A stretch of 19,463 bases of DNA from CAZQDP01 sp964592375 (GCA_964592375.1 CAZQDP010000046.1:1-19463); one strand, 5' to 3'. Shown: positions 8,204-16,978, numbered from the stretch's first letter. Numbers and translations: made by a program. Notes: generated by a model from the letters alone, not told the origin.

Positions 8204-10024
8204 ATGAAACGTTTATTAGCAGTGATACTCACCCTATCCATGCTACTTACCATTGGATGCATTGCCTATGGAAGTGAGGATAAAGACTACCGGAATTTGT
8301 TTGAAGCAGATCAAATAATTGATATTAAAATTGATATATCAGCCCAGAATTTGCAAAGTATTGTAGATGACCCTACGGCAGAGGAATACTATAGCGCAAA
8401 TATTACGGTTGACGGCGTAGCTGTTACCAATGTTGGGCTGAGAACAAAGGGTAATTCCTCACTCAATAGTATTGTTAAAAGCGATAGTGACAGGTATAGT
8501 TATCGCATAAAATTGGATGAGTATGTGGACGGCCAAAATTTGCTTGGATTAGATGAGCTCGTGATAAACAACATGTTTTCCGATGCTTCATATATGCGTG
8601 AATACTTGGCTTATGAAGCGCTAAGAGAAGCCGGCAGCCCTGTACCTTTGGCAGTGTTTGCAAATATTTATATCAATGGCGAGTTAAAAGGATTTTATCT
8701 TTGCGTTGAGGCAATAGAGGATGGATTTTTGGAGCGAACTTTTGGTAACAATGATGGAAATCTATACAAGCAAGAACAAGGAAGTACGCTTATCTACAAA
8801 GAAAATGATGAGTACGCTTCCAGTGAACTGAAGGTAGGTGATGACGAGGAAAAAACAGGCCTAAAAAATATGATTAAAACCTTAAATGATATGCCGGATG
8901 GTGAAAAGGGAAATATCGAGAATGTTCTAGACGTGGAGAGTGCGCTCAAATATTTTGCGGCAAACACGGTCTTAGGTAGCTACGATAGTTATAGTGGCAA
9001 TTTTGCGCAAAATTATTATTTGTATGAAAACGCAGGCAAATTTAGTGTTATTCCTTGGGATTACAATATGTCTTTTGGTGGTTTTGGTCAAGGCCTTTCC
9101 GTATCCCTGGATGCCCCAGTATCAGGTACACAAATGGAAAGCCGCCCACTGATTGATAACCTGCTGAAGGTTGGCGAATATAAAGAAAAATATTTGGAGT
9201 ATGTTGAAACCTTTCGAGTATATTTAGAAAATCTTCAAAGCAGGGTGGATACACTTGCAAATCGTATCAGACCATATGTAGCAGCAGATCCAACAAAATT
9301 TATTACAATGGAGCAATTCGAAAATAGCATTATTTATCAGGAAGAAGCGGATAGAGAAGTCAATATGCCTTCAGGTGGCGGAGAAAATTTGAGCCCTGAA
9401 AACATGCCTCAAAGACCGGCTGGGAATGTAGCCGATGGGGAAAATAAGGCAGGCAATACGCAAAATGGTGACAGAGGCAATATGGGTGGTGCCTTCCCAA
9501 AAGGTGAACGGCCGCAAATGCCACAAGGAGCAGCTTTGCCAGAAGGAGACGCGAATAGGAAGGCCGGCGGCCCGCAAGGTGAAGGCATGGGCATGGGCGG
9601 TGGGTCCATTATCACTTATGCAACGAAGAAGCTTGCTAATATGCAATTGCAATTAACCGGCCAAGTAGCTACAAACAATGAAATTAGCATACAATTAGAC
9701 GGAACAAAACTCTCTTTAGATGCAGTGCCACTCAACCAAAATAACCGCATCTTGGTTCCACTGCGTGGCATTTTTGAAGCTTTGGGCGCTTCGGTAGACT
9801 GGAATGAAGCTACGCAAACCATCACGGCGACCAAAGAGGATACTACCGTTATTCTTACAATCGGAAAAACCTCTGCACAAGTAAATTCTTCTGAAGTAGC
9901 ATTAGATACCGCCCCGGTACTGATAGGCAACAGAACAATGGTTCCTGTTCGATTTATTGCAGAGCATATGGGGCTAAAAGTGAATTGGAATGAGCAAAGC
10001 CAAACCGTAATAATTACCCATTAA
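8204..10024 (+). CDS. Secreted CotH-type kinase with C-terminal copper-amine-oxidase-N domain
   Basis: 606 residues; the ATG at 8204 follows GGAGG. The N-terminal signal peptide ends near AYG/SED; C19 gives a weak lipobox (TIGC), so lipid anchoring is possible. The CotH kinase domain (about 35-385) has R80-TKGNS, NNMFSD (122-127), YINGELKGFYLCVE (156-169), NLYKQ (186-190) and IPWDYNMSFGG with D286 as likely metal ligand. CotH proteins are atypical kinases; Bacillus CotH phosphorylates a spore-coat protein. Residues 388-468 form a Gly/Asn/Pro/Met-rich linker. Residues 483-606 hold a copper-amine-oxidase-N domain in two halves (RILVPLRGIFEALGASVDW and RTMVPVRFIAEHMGLKVNW), typical of clostridial surface proteins. 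It is the last gene of the VTC operon. Confidence 0.92.
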   Translation: MKRLLAVILTLSMLLTIGCIAYGSEDKDYRNLFEADQIIDIKIDISAQNLQSIVDDPTAEEYYSANITVDGVAVTNVGLRTKGNSSLNSIVKSDSDRYSYRIKLDEYVDGQNLLGLDELVINNMFSDASYMREYLAYEALREAGSPVPLAVFANIYINGELKGFYLCVEAIEDGFLERTFGNNDGNLYKQEQGSTLIYKENDEYASSELKVGDDEEKTGLKNMIKTLNDMPDGEKGNIENVLDVESALKYFAANTVLGSYDSYSGNFAQNYYLYENAGKFSVIPWDYNMSFGGFGQGLSVSLDAPVSGTQMESRPLIDNLLKVGEYKEKYLEYVETFRVYLENLQSRVDTLANRIRPYVAADPTKFITMEQFENSIIYQEEADREVNMPSGGGENLSPENMPQRPAGNVADGENKAGNTQNGDRGNMGGAFPKGERPQMPQGAALPEGDANRKAGGPQGEGMGMGGGSIITYATKKLANMQLQLTGQVATNNEISIQLDGTKLSLDAVPLNQNNRILVPLRGIFEALGASVDWNEATQTITATKEDTTVILTIGKTSAQVNSSEVALDTAPVLIGNRTMVPVRFIAEHMGLKVNWNEQSQTVIITH

Positions 10025-10041
10025 AATATATCCACCCAGAT

Positions 10042-10093
10042 AAAAAGCTTGTGCAGTAGAACGCCTTGTTCCTTTGCTGCACAAGCTTTTTTT
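10042..10093 (+). terminator. Terminator of the VTC-DUF4956-CotH operon
   Basis: A long stem of AAAAAGCTTGTGCAG (10042-10056) with CTGCACAAGCTTTTTT (10077-10092), 20-base loop and a T run. The A run on the left makes it bidirectional in principle, so it could also stop the converging minus-strand gene. Confidence 0.9.
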
Positions 10094-10358
10094 ATGAAAG
10101 ATGAGGGCATCATAACAACCCAAGTTGCAGTAGAGACATACCTTGTTTTGCACATTCATTATAAGTAATTTCCGAATCGCACCTCACCCTACACAAACGT
10201 GCATTTACAAGCACGTCAGACTGTCCACGCATTACATTATAAGCCCGGTGTACAGTGCGCACCAATTTGAATGAGATGTAATCCACGGCAAGATGCCTGC
10301 ATGTGGCGGAACCAATTTTGCTCTGGCTTTTATTCGCATTGTGCCATGATACATGATA
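10094..10358. other. Intergenic region between convergent genes
   Basis: No gene is seen. Small inverted repeats are present: ACGTGC/GCACGT at 10197-10216 with an 8-base loop, and short G/C arms near 10240 and 10290. None has a T tract. The stretch may hold the 3' end of the minus-strand transcript. Confidence 0.45.
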
Positions 10359-13268
10359 CTACAAGGTCGGCTCCACGAGAATGGTCCCGGCCTTTTCTTT
10401 CATATTTTCTATCCAAACCCACCAGCTATCCCCTGAGCTAATGCATCGGCAAGGCAGCGATTTTCCACCAAAATAAGCGTTTGCCTTTGCTCCTTTGATA
10501 GGTCCAATTCTTACGCTGATTTGCTCAATTTCTCCTGTAATCTCATACGCAAAGATGTGGTTGTTTTCTTTTCTTGTATAGTGATAGCTAATTTCTCCTT
10601 TTCCGCCTTCAAATGCAAATGGCATATTCTTCACACACATGGACGAATAATTAGCCGGATATCGAGGCACCAACCGCAGATGAGTAAGCCTATTATCATC
10701 AATACCAATCATTAGTCTGATGGCTTTGAGGCTGTCTGCCAAATGAGAATCTTGCCCCAAATAACCATTAACAGGCAAGTAGTATTCCCCCGATTGGTGC
10801 AGAATAATGCCCTCCGGCGATGTCCATTTTCCCAGCTCTTCCAGGTAGCAGCAGCCAAGCAGCAACTCTAAAAAGTGCTCCGCATCCTCCATTTCATCCA
10901 GCAAAAGAGCAGATTGCGCCATGAACCCTTGCCCGTAACCATACATGCGCAGGCAATTGTAGTTTTTCTCTTTCATTAAGTGGCGATAGGTGTTTTGGCT
11001 GATGGCAAGGTATTGTTTATCCAGTTCATCCCCCTTGGCTGCATCCTCCAGTGGCGTGAAGGTTTCCCCATCCGGCGCCAGCTGAATATGCACCATACCT
11101 TGCGCATAATCCGCCCACTGATTTGGTTTTTCTGTGTGCCATATCGGGCCGAATTCACTTTGCTCACAAAGCTCTTTTACAATCCCTCTGCGCAGGCGCG
11201 CCCATAGCACCAAAAATCTTTTTTCATCTTCTCTCTCTTCCAAAGCAGCCGCAATTTTCGCGGACATTTTAATCCCATGCAGGCAATTGTAATTGGAGTA
11301 TATCTCATAGGTATTTCTTCCGCTTTCACTGCAATTTAAAATCACATCCGCACGAGGCCCATTCCAAAACACTTCATCCTCTCCGCCTCTATCTCGGTGC
11401 AATTGCGCGAGACCATCTTTGATATCGTGTTCTAGCATCCACTCTATCCATGCAACCGAAGCTTTTACCGCCTTGTAATGACGCCTTGCAAAATCCTTGT
11501 CTCTGCCGTTTTTATGCCATAACATAAATCTTCCCCACATGCATATGCCATGACCATCATTTTCACGGCATCCCTTTTCAATGAGTCCTTGAGAAATGGT
11601 TTCCTGGTATGCATGCGAAGGCTCTCCCGCAATACGGTTCATATGCGGCGGCAAGGCCTCATGGAACATGCAGTTTTCATACCATGATACATACTGCTCG
11701 CCGAACTTGTCATATCCAAAGCATGTTGCCTCACGCAGCAACTCTCCAATCCCTCTTGTCCATGCACTTCCGGTGCCGGGCAAATGCTCATGTTCAAAAT
11801 ATTTTTCTAAAAAATTCTTACTGTTTTTGTACAATGCACCTGTTTCAATCCAAATTCCTGTACCGAAGCAGTAGGATTGGAATAGATTTCTCTGCTGAAG
11901 ACTGGATGAGCAATTTGTCCCCGTCGCTGCAATATGTGCCGCAACCTCTATGATATTATAATGCAAATATGTTGCCGCCCTCACTGCCTGCTGGCATCCT
12001 TTAAAATCAAACAAAGGACCGCTATACCCTTCCGGAAACGCTGCCTCTTGGAGCTCCGGCACTTCATTAGCATACTGATACAAACTATGCTTTAGCCTCT
12101 CTATGCTTTCTACGTACCGTTTTTCTGTAATCCCTGCCATCGGCTTTGCTGTGATGCACTCCTTCGCAAGATGAGGCAGATTTCCCTTTTCTACCTCTAG
12201 CGTAATGCCCGAAATCACAGGATATCCATACATTTGCTCGCTTTTCCGAACGACAATGCCATCCAGTGCCTTTCCCGGCAAATTGATGCCATAGATGTAC
12301 CGCATATTGTGGCTGAGTGCTCCCATTGGCTTTAGTGCATCTTCAAGTGCAAGACTTTCCCTGATGATACTTCGTTTTTCGTCCATCCCCTTATAGATCA
12401 AAGCATCGTAATTGCCGCCAAAATGATGCTGATCCATATCATTGTGCCACAAAATGTCTTGCGGCCGACAATACCAAATATTATACCCAAAAATAAGAGG
12501 TATTTGAATTATCTCTCCATCTTGAAAATGCAGTTCAATGTTTCCTGCCAAATCTCCCACGAAATGTGAGTAGCCATGATCGCCCTTTGGTGCATACCAG
12601 CTGCCGTTTGCAATGTCGAAAAAATGTGTCATCCCAAGAAAATATACGTTTTTAGCGCATTTCCCTCCACAATCCAGATATACATCCGGCTTTATTCCCC
12701 AGATGCCTTCCGGTGGAACAATGCCTCTTGTGTACGGCGTAAAGGTGCGTCCGATAAACGGAACATTGCGAAACGGCACCGATCCTGCCAAGCTGTATTC
12801 TCCGCCTTCTGCTCCTACGGCTTCATATATGCCGCTTTCAAATTCCCCTTCAATAAAGGTTTGCATGGGGCGGGTATTGTGGAGTTTTAGCGCAAATCTT
12901 GTCTCGCCCTCAGCTTCAAAGAAATGCTCTGCTCGAAGGATGCCCTCATCGCTGATAAAACGAAGTGAAGTCTCTGATTGATTAACAGAAAGCCCCTGAA
13001 AGTCTACGTATTTTTGATGAATACTATAGCCGCGCGCTTTATCCTGGGCAGAGTCATACTCCAGTATGAGCGAATACTTCCCTTTTGGAAGCAGTAATGA
13101 CTGCAAAAAGATGACCGGCGCAAAATCAGGTTCTTTGTGCTCATGAAAATAGCTTGAAATCCCATCAAACGTATTTGGGTACATCTCTTGAGGCCATTTT
13201 TCGTGTACCGATATGCCGCCTACTTTGTCTTCTTCTCGTCTCCACTGCCCGGTGATGTTAATTTTCAT
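10359..13268 (-). CDS. Large cytosolic six-hairpin glycosidase-like protein
   Basis: 969 residues from the ATG at 13268, which follows GGGGGAG; a GTG five codons upstream overlaps that site and is less likely. There is no signal peptide or membrane segment. The N-terminal 300 or so residues are beta-rich with many aromatic residues (a beta-sandwich as in many glycosidases). The centre and C-terminal part are rich in amphipathic helices with Trp/His/Asp motifs (GHGICMWGRFML, HRDRGGEDEVFWNG, TYEIYSNYNCLHG, GYLGQDSHLADSLKAIR), as expected for an (alpha/alpha)6 barrel. I do not recognise the exact family. Its partner gene, a sugar isomerase/epimerase 27 bases upstream, and the divergent AraC regulator point to breakdown of an imported oligosaccharide. 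No transporter gene is present. Confidence 0.8.
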   Translation of the reverse strand: MKINITGQWRREEDKVGGISVHEKWPQEMYPNTFDGISSYFHEHKEPDFAPVIFLQSLLLPKGKYSLILEYDSAQDKARGYSIHQKYVDFQGLSVNQSETSLRFISDEGILRAEHFFEAEGETRFALKLHNTRPMQTFIEGEFESGIYEAVGAEGGEYSLAGSVPFRNVPFIGRTFTPYTRGIVPPEGIWGIKPDVYLDCGGKCAKNVYFLGMTHFFDIANGSWYAPKGDHGYSHFVGDLAGNIELHFQDGEIIQIPLIFGYNIWYCRPQDILWHNDMDQHHFGGNYDALIYKGMDEKRSIIRESLALEDALKPMGALSHNMRYIYGINLPGKALDGIVVRKSEQMYGYPVISGITLEVEKGNLPHLAKECITAKPMAGITEKRYVESIERLKHSLYQYANEVPELQEAAFPEGYSGPLFDFKGCQQAVRAATYLHYNIIEVAAHIAATGTNCSSSLQQRNLFQSYCFGTGIWIETGALYKNSKNFLEKYFEHEHLPGTGSAWTRGIGELLREATCFGYDKFGEQYVSWYENCMFHEALPPHMNRIAGEPSHAYQETISQGLIEKGCRENDGHGICMWGRFMLWHKNGRDKDFARRHYKAVKASVAWIEWMLEHDIKDGLAQLHRDRGGEDEVFWNGPRADVILNCSESGRNTYEIYSNYNCLHGIKMSAKIAAALEEREDEKRFLVLWARLRRGIVKELCEQSEFGPIWHTEKPNQWADYAQGMVHIQLAPDGETFTPLEDAAKGDELDKQYLAISQNTYRHLMKEKNYNCLRMYGYGQGFMAQSALLLDEMEDAEHFLELLLGCCYLEELGKWTSPEGIILHQSGEYYLPVNGYLGQDSHLADSLKAIRLMIGIDDNRLTHLRLVPRYPANYSSMCVKNMPFAFEGGKGEISYHYTRKENNHIFAYEITGEIEQISVRIGPIKGAKANAYFGGKSLPCRCISSGDSWWVWIENMKEKAGTILVEPTL

Positions 13269-13295
13269 TGAATTCTCCCCCACTGAAGCTTTATT

Positions 13296-14243
13296 CTACG
13301 TTCCAAGCAGTTCTCGCTCTCGGCTTCGAAAATAATTTGCAGTATCTATCACAAGCGTATCCAGCCATTCCGGCGGTGTTTTGCCATTCATGGCAGGGTA
13401 TGGGTCGCCACCCGGCCCCAAAGGCTCGGGTGTGACAAACCGATTTCCCAAGGGATATCCAATCACATATAGCGCCATGATAATGGTGTCTACATCCAGC
13501 GAGCCACTGCCAAGTGCACAACGGTTTGAATCCGCCATGTGCAGATTGACCAGCATATCTGAGGCACAGACAATTGCCTCACCAATTTGGGACTCCTCCG
13601 ATTGCATATGGTATACATCTCCGTTAATATGTGCAACGCCCGGATGCCCCACCGCTTGGATATATTCTTTTGCCTCTGCAAAGGTGTGAATAAAGCTTAC
13701 CTCCGCCGAGCGTATCGGCTCAATAGCCGCCTTCACACCAGAGTGCACAAACTGGTCGGCTACGATTTGTAAGGTCTCCACACTTCTTTCAAATTCCGAG
13801 TCATCATACTTCCCGGGCCGGCCCACTGCGCCGGGTACAACCAGCATATATGCTGCCTGAACCGTTTGCGCAAATTCAAGCTCCCGCTTGATATAGTCAA
13901 TGGCCGCCTGCCGATGAACTGCGCGATTGCTTGATAAATCATTGTCCTTTGAAAACATGCCGCATATGCCGCTTACCTTTATGTCATGTGCTGCTAAAAC
14001 ATGTAAAACTTCATTCGCTTTATATCCCAAATCCGTTCCGTAATGGTTTCCATGGAGCTCGATATACTCAATTCCCGCCTTTTGAAGCCTTGCGGTGGAC
14101 TGCGCAAGTGGTTCTAAGCCAAATCCCCAATTGCTCCAAGAAAGCTTCAATTTTCCTTTCATTCCATCCGCATGGCCTTTTTTCATTTGCACAAACGCTT
14201 CTCGAATGGCTTCATTTTTCATTTCATAATGTTGTTTGTTCAT
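13296..14243 (-). CDS. Sugar phosphate isomerase/epimerase-type TIM barrel protein
   Basis: 315 residues; the ATG at 14243 follows GGAGTGAG. The AP-endonuclease-2/xylose-isomerase-like fold is indicated by KLSWSNWGFG (about 33-42), IEYIELHGNHYG (58-69) and the candidate metal ligands E175 (AAIEPIR), D209 and H212 (INGDVYHM), H235 (NLHMADSN) and E273 (VTPEPLG), in the order and spacing usual for the family (D-tagatose/D-psicose 3-epimerase, IolE/IolI relatives). I infer isomerisation or epimerisation of a free sugar or polyol derivative; the substrate cannot be read from sequence. It is the first gene of a two-gene operon with the glycosidase-like gene and is divergent from the AraC regulator. 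Confidence 0.85.
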   Translation of the reverse strand: MNKQHYEMKNEAIREAFVQMKKGHADGMKGKLKLSWSNWGFGLEPLAQSTARLQKAGIEYIELHGNHYGTDLGYKANEVLHVLAAHDIKVSGICGMFSKDNDLSSNRAVHRQAAIDYIKRELEFAQTVQAAYMLVVPGAVGRPGKYDDSEFERSVETLQIVADQFVHSGVKAAIEPIRSAEVSFIHTFAEAKEYIQAVGHPGVAHINGDVYHMQSEESQIGEAIVCASDMLVNLHMADSNRCALGSGSLDVDTIIMALYVIGYPLGNRFVTPEPLGPGGDPYPAMNGKTPPEWLDTLVIDTANYFRSRERELLGT

Positions 14244-14253
14244 TTTCTCACTC

Positions 14254-14292
14254 CATTTTTCATTTTGTAATCCATATTATAAATGAAAAATG
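14254..14292. promoter_or_regulatory. 12-bp perfect inverted repeat over the isomerase promoter
   Basis: CATTTTTCATTT (14254-14265) and AAATGAAAAATG (14281-14292) are perfect complements, 15 bases apart. On the minus strand a TATAAT (14281-14276) lies at the inner edge of one arm, and transcription would start near 14268, inside the central spacer. There is no good -35 box (ATTTCA at best). The layout suggests an operator for a dimeric regulator; the divergent AraC protein is the nearest candidate. Confidence 0.5.
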
Positions 14293-14333
14293 TGAAAATG
14301 AAATCACCAATCTTGTTTTTATATACTGGTATC

Positions 14334-14362
14334 TTGTCAATGATGCAAAGTGCTGTTATAAT
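14334..14362 (+). promoter_or_regulatory. Sigma-A promoter of the AraC regulator
   Basis: TTGTCA (14334-14339), 17-base spacer, TATAAT (14357-14362). The start codon at 14384 follows GGGGG, giving a very short leader of about 15 bases. Confidence 0.8.
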
Positions 14363-14383
14363 GAAAAAAAGGGGGCATGATGT

Positions 14384-15235
14384 ATGCAGCAAATTGAGGT
14401 TAAAAATACCAATACCGCGTTTTTCACCAAGGGGCGGCTGCCTATTTTGCTCTATGCCGGAAAAGTGGCAAATGAGCCAGAATGGAATTTTCATGCCCAT
14501 AGCCACGTTAATCACTGTGAAATTATTTATATTAGCAGCGGCGAAGGCAGTTATGTGATAGATGGACAGCATTATACCGCTCAAAAGGGAGATATCTTGA
14601 TATATAACAAAGGCATTATCCATCAAGAAAGCTCCAACTTTCGCAATCCGCTTCAAACTTATTTTTGTGGCGTGAGTAATTTGTTTATACAAAATGTTGA
14701 AGAAGGCCTGCTGCTCCCAAAAGAAATTGCTCCCGTCATTCATGCCAATCAATACGCAGGAAAGGTAGCGCGTTATATTTCCGAAATTTATAAAGAATGT
14801 CAGTCAAAAGATGCATATTTTGAAATGGTGGCCGAAAATCATTTACGCTCACTGATCGTACTTATTCATCGGATTATTTCCGCTTGCAGTGAGCAAAAAG
14901 CAAGCAGTGAGCAGACGGAGCTCGGCAATCAAATCAAAGAGTATATTGATGAAAATTATACCCAAAATATTACGCTTGCTACCATGGCAAAAACGCTCTA
15001 TGTAAGCCCTTATTACATTTCTCATCTCTTCAAACATGAAACGGGTGATTCCCCTATCCATTATTTGATCACTCGCCGAATTGGCGAAGCTAAAAATCTT
15101 CTACTCACCACTCGAATGCCACTTCAAGATATTGCACTTGCCGTAGGGTATGAAAATGTAAATCACTTCATTGATATATTTAAAAAGAAGACAGGAATTT
15201 CCCCTGGCAGGTTTAGAAATGAAAATAAGTACTGA
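14384..15235 (+). CDS. AraC-family transcriptional regulator with cupin sensor domain
   Basis: 283 residues; the ATG at 14384 follows GGGGGC. The N-terminal cupin-like sugar-binding domain (about 15-100) shows FHAHSHVNHCEIIYISSGEGSYVIDG and GDILIYNKGIIHQ. The C-terminal double helix-turn-helix domain (about 185-283) shows ITLATMAKTLYVSPYYISHLFKHETG and LQDIALAVGYENVNHFIDIFKKKTGISPGRFR, the family signature. It is divergent from the isomerase/glycosidase operon and is its likely activator, responding to a sugar from the pathway. The gene end converges on the DUF6062-type gene with only 27 bases between them; a weak nested hairpin (TGGACA 15243-15248 / TGTCCA 15268-15273) lies there. Confidence 0.93.
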   Translation: MQQIEVKNTNTAFFTKGRLPILLYAGKVANEPEWNFHAHSHVNHCEIIYISSGEGSYVIDGQHYTAQKGDILIYNKGIIHQESSNFRNPLQTYFCGVSNLFIQNVEEGLLLPKEIAPVIHANQYAGKVARYISEIYKECQSKDAYFEMVAENHLRSLIVLIHRIISACSEQKASSEQTELGNQIKEYIDENYTQNITLATMAKTLYVSPYYISHLFKHETGDSPIHYLITRRIGEAKNLLLTTRMPLQDIALAVGYENVNHFIDIFKKKTGISPGRFRNENKY

Positions 15236-15262
15236 GCCAAAATGGACATCCTGCATGCCATG

Positions 15263-15985
15263 CTATTTGTCCAATTCTCCACCTCTGAGCCCCAACATAG
15301 CCATTTTTACCGCCTGGCGATTGACAACCTTATCCGATGTGCGACTGCGATAATCAAACATGTCGATAAATTCTAATAGCTCCTGATACTGCAACTGGAG
15401 TTTGTCCGCCTGCAACGCAAAAAGCATCTTGGTAAAATCGATATAATCATTCTGAGGATAATGTGCAAATGCTCCCTCCATCAACCAAAGGGTATGGTGC
15501 ATGCAAAACCCACAGCCACCTTGCACCTTCGCTCGAAAATCAGCCTCTTTCTTCCACATATGCAAAAACACATCCAAATACCTCGTCATATGATACAAGA
15601 TATGTTTGCATATGACACACCCCGTCAGCTGCGGCGCAATATCACTTGCGGCATTTTCCTTTTGCCCACGCACAAAAAGGCCTTTTTTCGTCGTGCCCAA
15701 TTTCTCCTGCCCTACTTTTAATGTATTCATGAGTTTTTCCATATGGGTGCTCAGCATGAGTGCAAGACTGAGCTTGTTGCCGCTTGCATACATCTTTTCC
15801 AAATGCGCCGCGCAAAAGCCTATTTCATTGGACTGGGTTCTGCAATCCGGCTCCATCATGGACGGCCCCAAGGTGTATTCCACGCCTTCATTTTCCGTTT
15901 TGCGATGTAAGTAGCAGAACGGGCAGTTGTTTGCTTTATCGAAAGCTTCCATCAGAGGTATGGTATATATGGTTTCTTTCATCAT
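15263..15985 (-). CDS. DUF6062 family cysteine-rich protein
   Basis: 240 residues, no signal peptide. The start KETIYTIPLMEAFD and the cysteine pattern match my recollection of the clostridial DUF6062 family, whose function is unknown. Two similar metal-site-like units are visible: C21-PF-C24 with C58-AA-H61, and C123-VI-C126 with C161-MH-H164. The CxxC to CxxH distance is 34 residues in the first and 35 in the second, suggesting an internal duplication that binds zinc or another metal. Two ATG codons in tandem (15985 and 15982) follow GGGGA at a rather long distance. It is transcribed away from the OGG glycosylase gene. Confidence 0.8.
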   Translation of the reverse strand: MMKETIYTIPLMEAFDKANNCPFCYLHRKTENEGVEYTLGPSMMEPDCRTQSNEIGFCAAHLEKMYASGNKLSLALMLSTHMEKLMNTLKVGQEKLGTTKKGLFVRGQKENAASDIAPQLTGCVICKHILYHMTRYLDVFLHMWKKEADFRAKVQGGCGFCMHHTLWLMEGAFAHYPQNDYIDFTKMLFALQADKLQLQYQELLEFIDMFDYRSRTSDKVVNRQAVKMAMLGLRGGELDK

Positions 15986-16036
15986 TCTTGAAAAATCCCC
16001 TTTTTAAGAATAATTTAAAAAAATTTCAATTGCTAC

Positions 16037-16065
16037 TTGTATTTATACATCTTTTTTGATAAAAT
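16037..16065 (+). promoter_or_regulatory. Promoter of the DNA glycosylase gene
   Basis: TTGTAT (16037-16042), 17-base spacer, TAAAAT (16060-16065). Good sigma-A shape, 35 bases before the proposed start. Confidence 0.65.
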
Positions 16066-16099
16066 GTAAAGAGATAAATTTGGGTTTCGGGTGGTATTT

Positions 16100-16954
16100 T
16101 TGGATTATTATGAGAAGGGCTCCCATGTTGTTGTGGAGAATTTGCCCCATTTTAACCTTTCGCACACTTTTTTATGCGGCCAATGCTTTCGATGGGATAA
16201 GCAGCCAGACGGCAGCTTTGCAGGCGTTGCAATGGGCAGGTATCTGCGCATTTCCTGCGAAGGACAAGCATTTGTGTTTCACAATACGGATTTAAATACC
16301 TTTTTGCGTATATGGATGCCGTATTTTGATCTTGCCGGTGATTATGGTGCAAGAGGCTTGCAGCTATCCGTTGATGATCGTATGCGTAGGGCGGTGGCAT
16401 TTGGCTGGGGAATACATCTTTTGCAACAGGAAACTTTTGAATGCCTTCTCTCCTACATCATCTCGGCCAATAATCATATCCCCCGTATTAAAACGATTAT
16501 TTCAGCACTGTGTACACGCTTTGGCGAAAAAATAATCGCCGATGGTAAGGTGCACTATACCTTCCCCTCTCCTGCCATGCTCAGCGGTGTTACCGAGGCG
16601 GATCTTGCCCCACTCAAAGCCGGATATCGTACCAAATACATCCTTGATGCAGTGCAGAAGGTCATCGGCAGCGTTGATTTGAGCAAGCTTAAGACCTTGC
16701 CTCTTTCAGAGGCAAAAAGGCAATTGATGCAAATTAAAGGGGTTGGCAGCAAAGTTGCAGATTGCGTTTTGCTCTTTGGTGCCGGCAGGTTTGGAGCTTT
16801 TCCTGTGGATGTATGGGTTGGCAGGGCCATGAGGGGTTTTTACCCGGAGGTCCAGGATGTTCAGGCCGCAGGAGAGCAAAAATTCGGAGAGTTATGCGGC
16901 CTTGCTCAGCAATATATTTTTTATTATGCCAGAGAGCAGGGCTTATTTAAATAA
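16100..16954 (+). CDS. ogg: 8-oxoguanine DNA glycosylase/AP lyase (OGG1 type)
   Basis: 284 residues from a TTG at 16100, which follows GGGTGG by 5 bases and gives the usual short N-terminus (DYYEKGSHVVV); a GTG at 16091 is possible but has no ribosome-binding site. It removes 8-oxoguanine from DNA and nicks the strand. The OGG_N domain carries HTFLCGQCFRW. The helix-hairpin-helix-GPD domain carries LMQIKGVGSKVADCVLLFG with the catalytic K218, and PVDVWV with D237. The 19-residue distance between them equals K249-D268 of human OGG1. It has its own promoter; the aldolase gene follows after 24 bases and may be co-transcribed. Confidence 0.93.
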   Translation: MDYYEKGSHVVVENLPHFNLSHTFLCGQCFRWDKQPDGSFAGVAMGRYLRISCEGQAFVFHNTDLNTFLRIWMPYFDLAGDYGARGLQLSVDDRMRRAVAFGWGIHLLQQETFECLLSYIISANNHIPRIKTIISALCTRFGEKIIADGKVHYTFPSPAMLSGVTEADLAPLKAGYRTKYILDAVQKVIGSVDLSKLKTLPLSEAKRQLMQIKGVGSKVADCVLLFGAGRFGAFPVDVWVGRAMRGFYPEVQDVQAAGEQKFGELCGLAQQYIFYYAREQGLFK

Positions 16955-16978
16955 TGATAAAGGAAAGGATGAATGTAC

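Noticed and set aside
14240..14752. 170-codon minus-strand frame antisense to the AraC gene
   Set aside because: It overlaps the cupin domain of a well-supported gene and runs through the divergent promoters.
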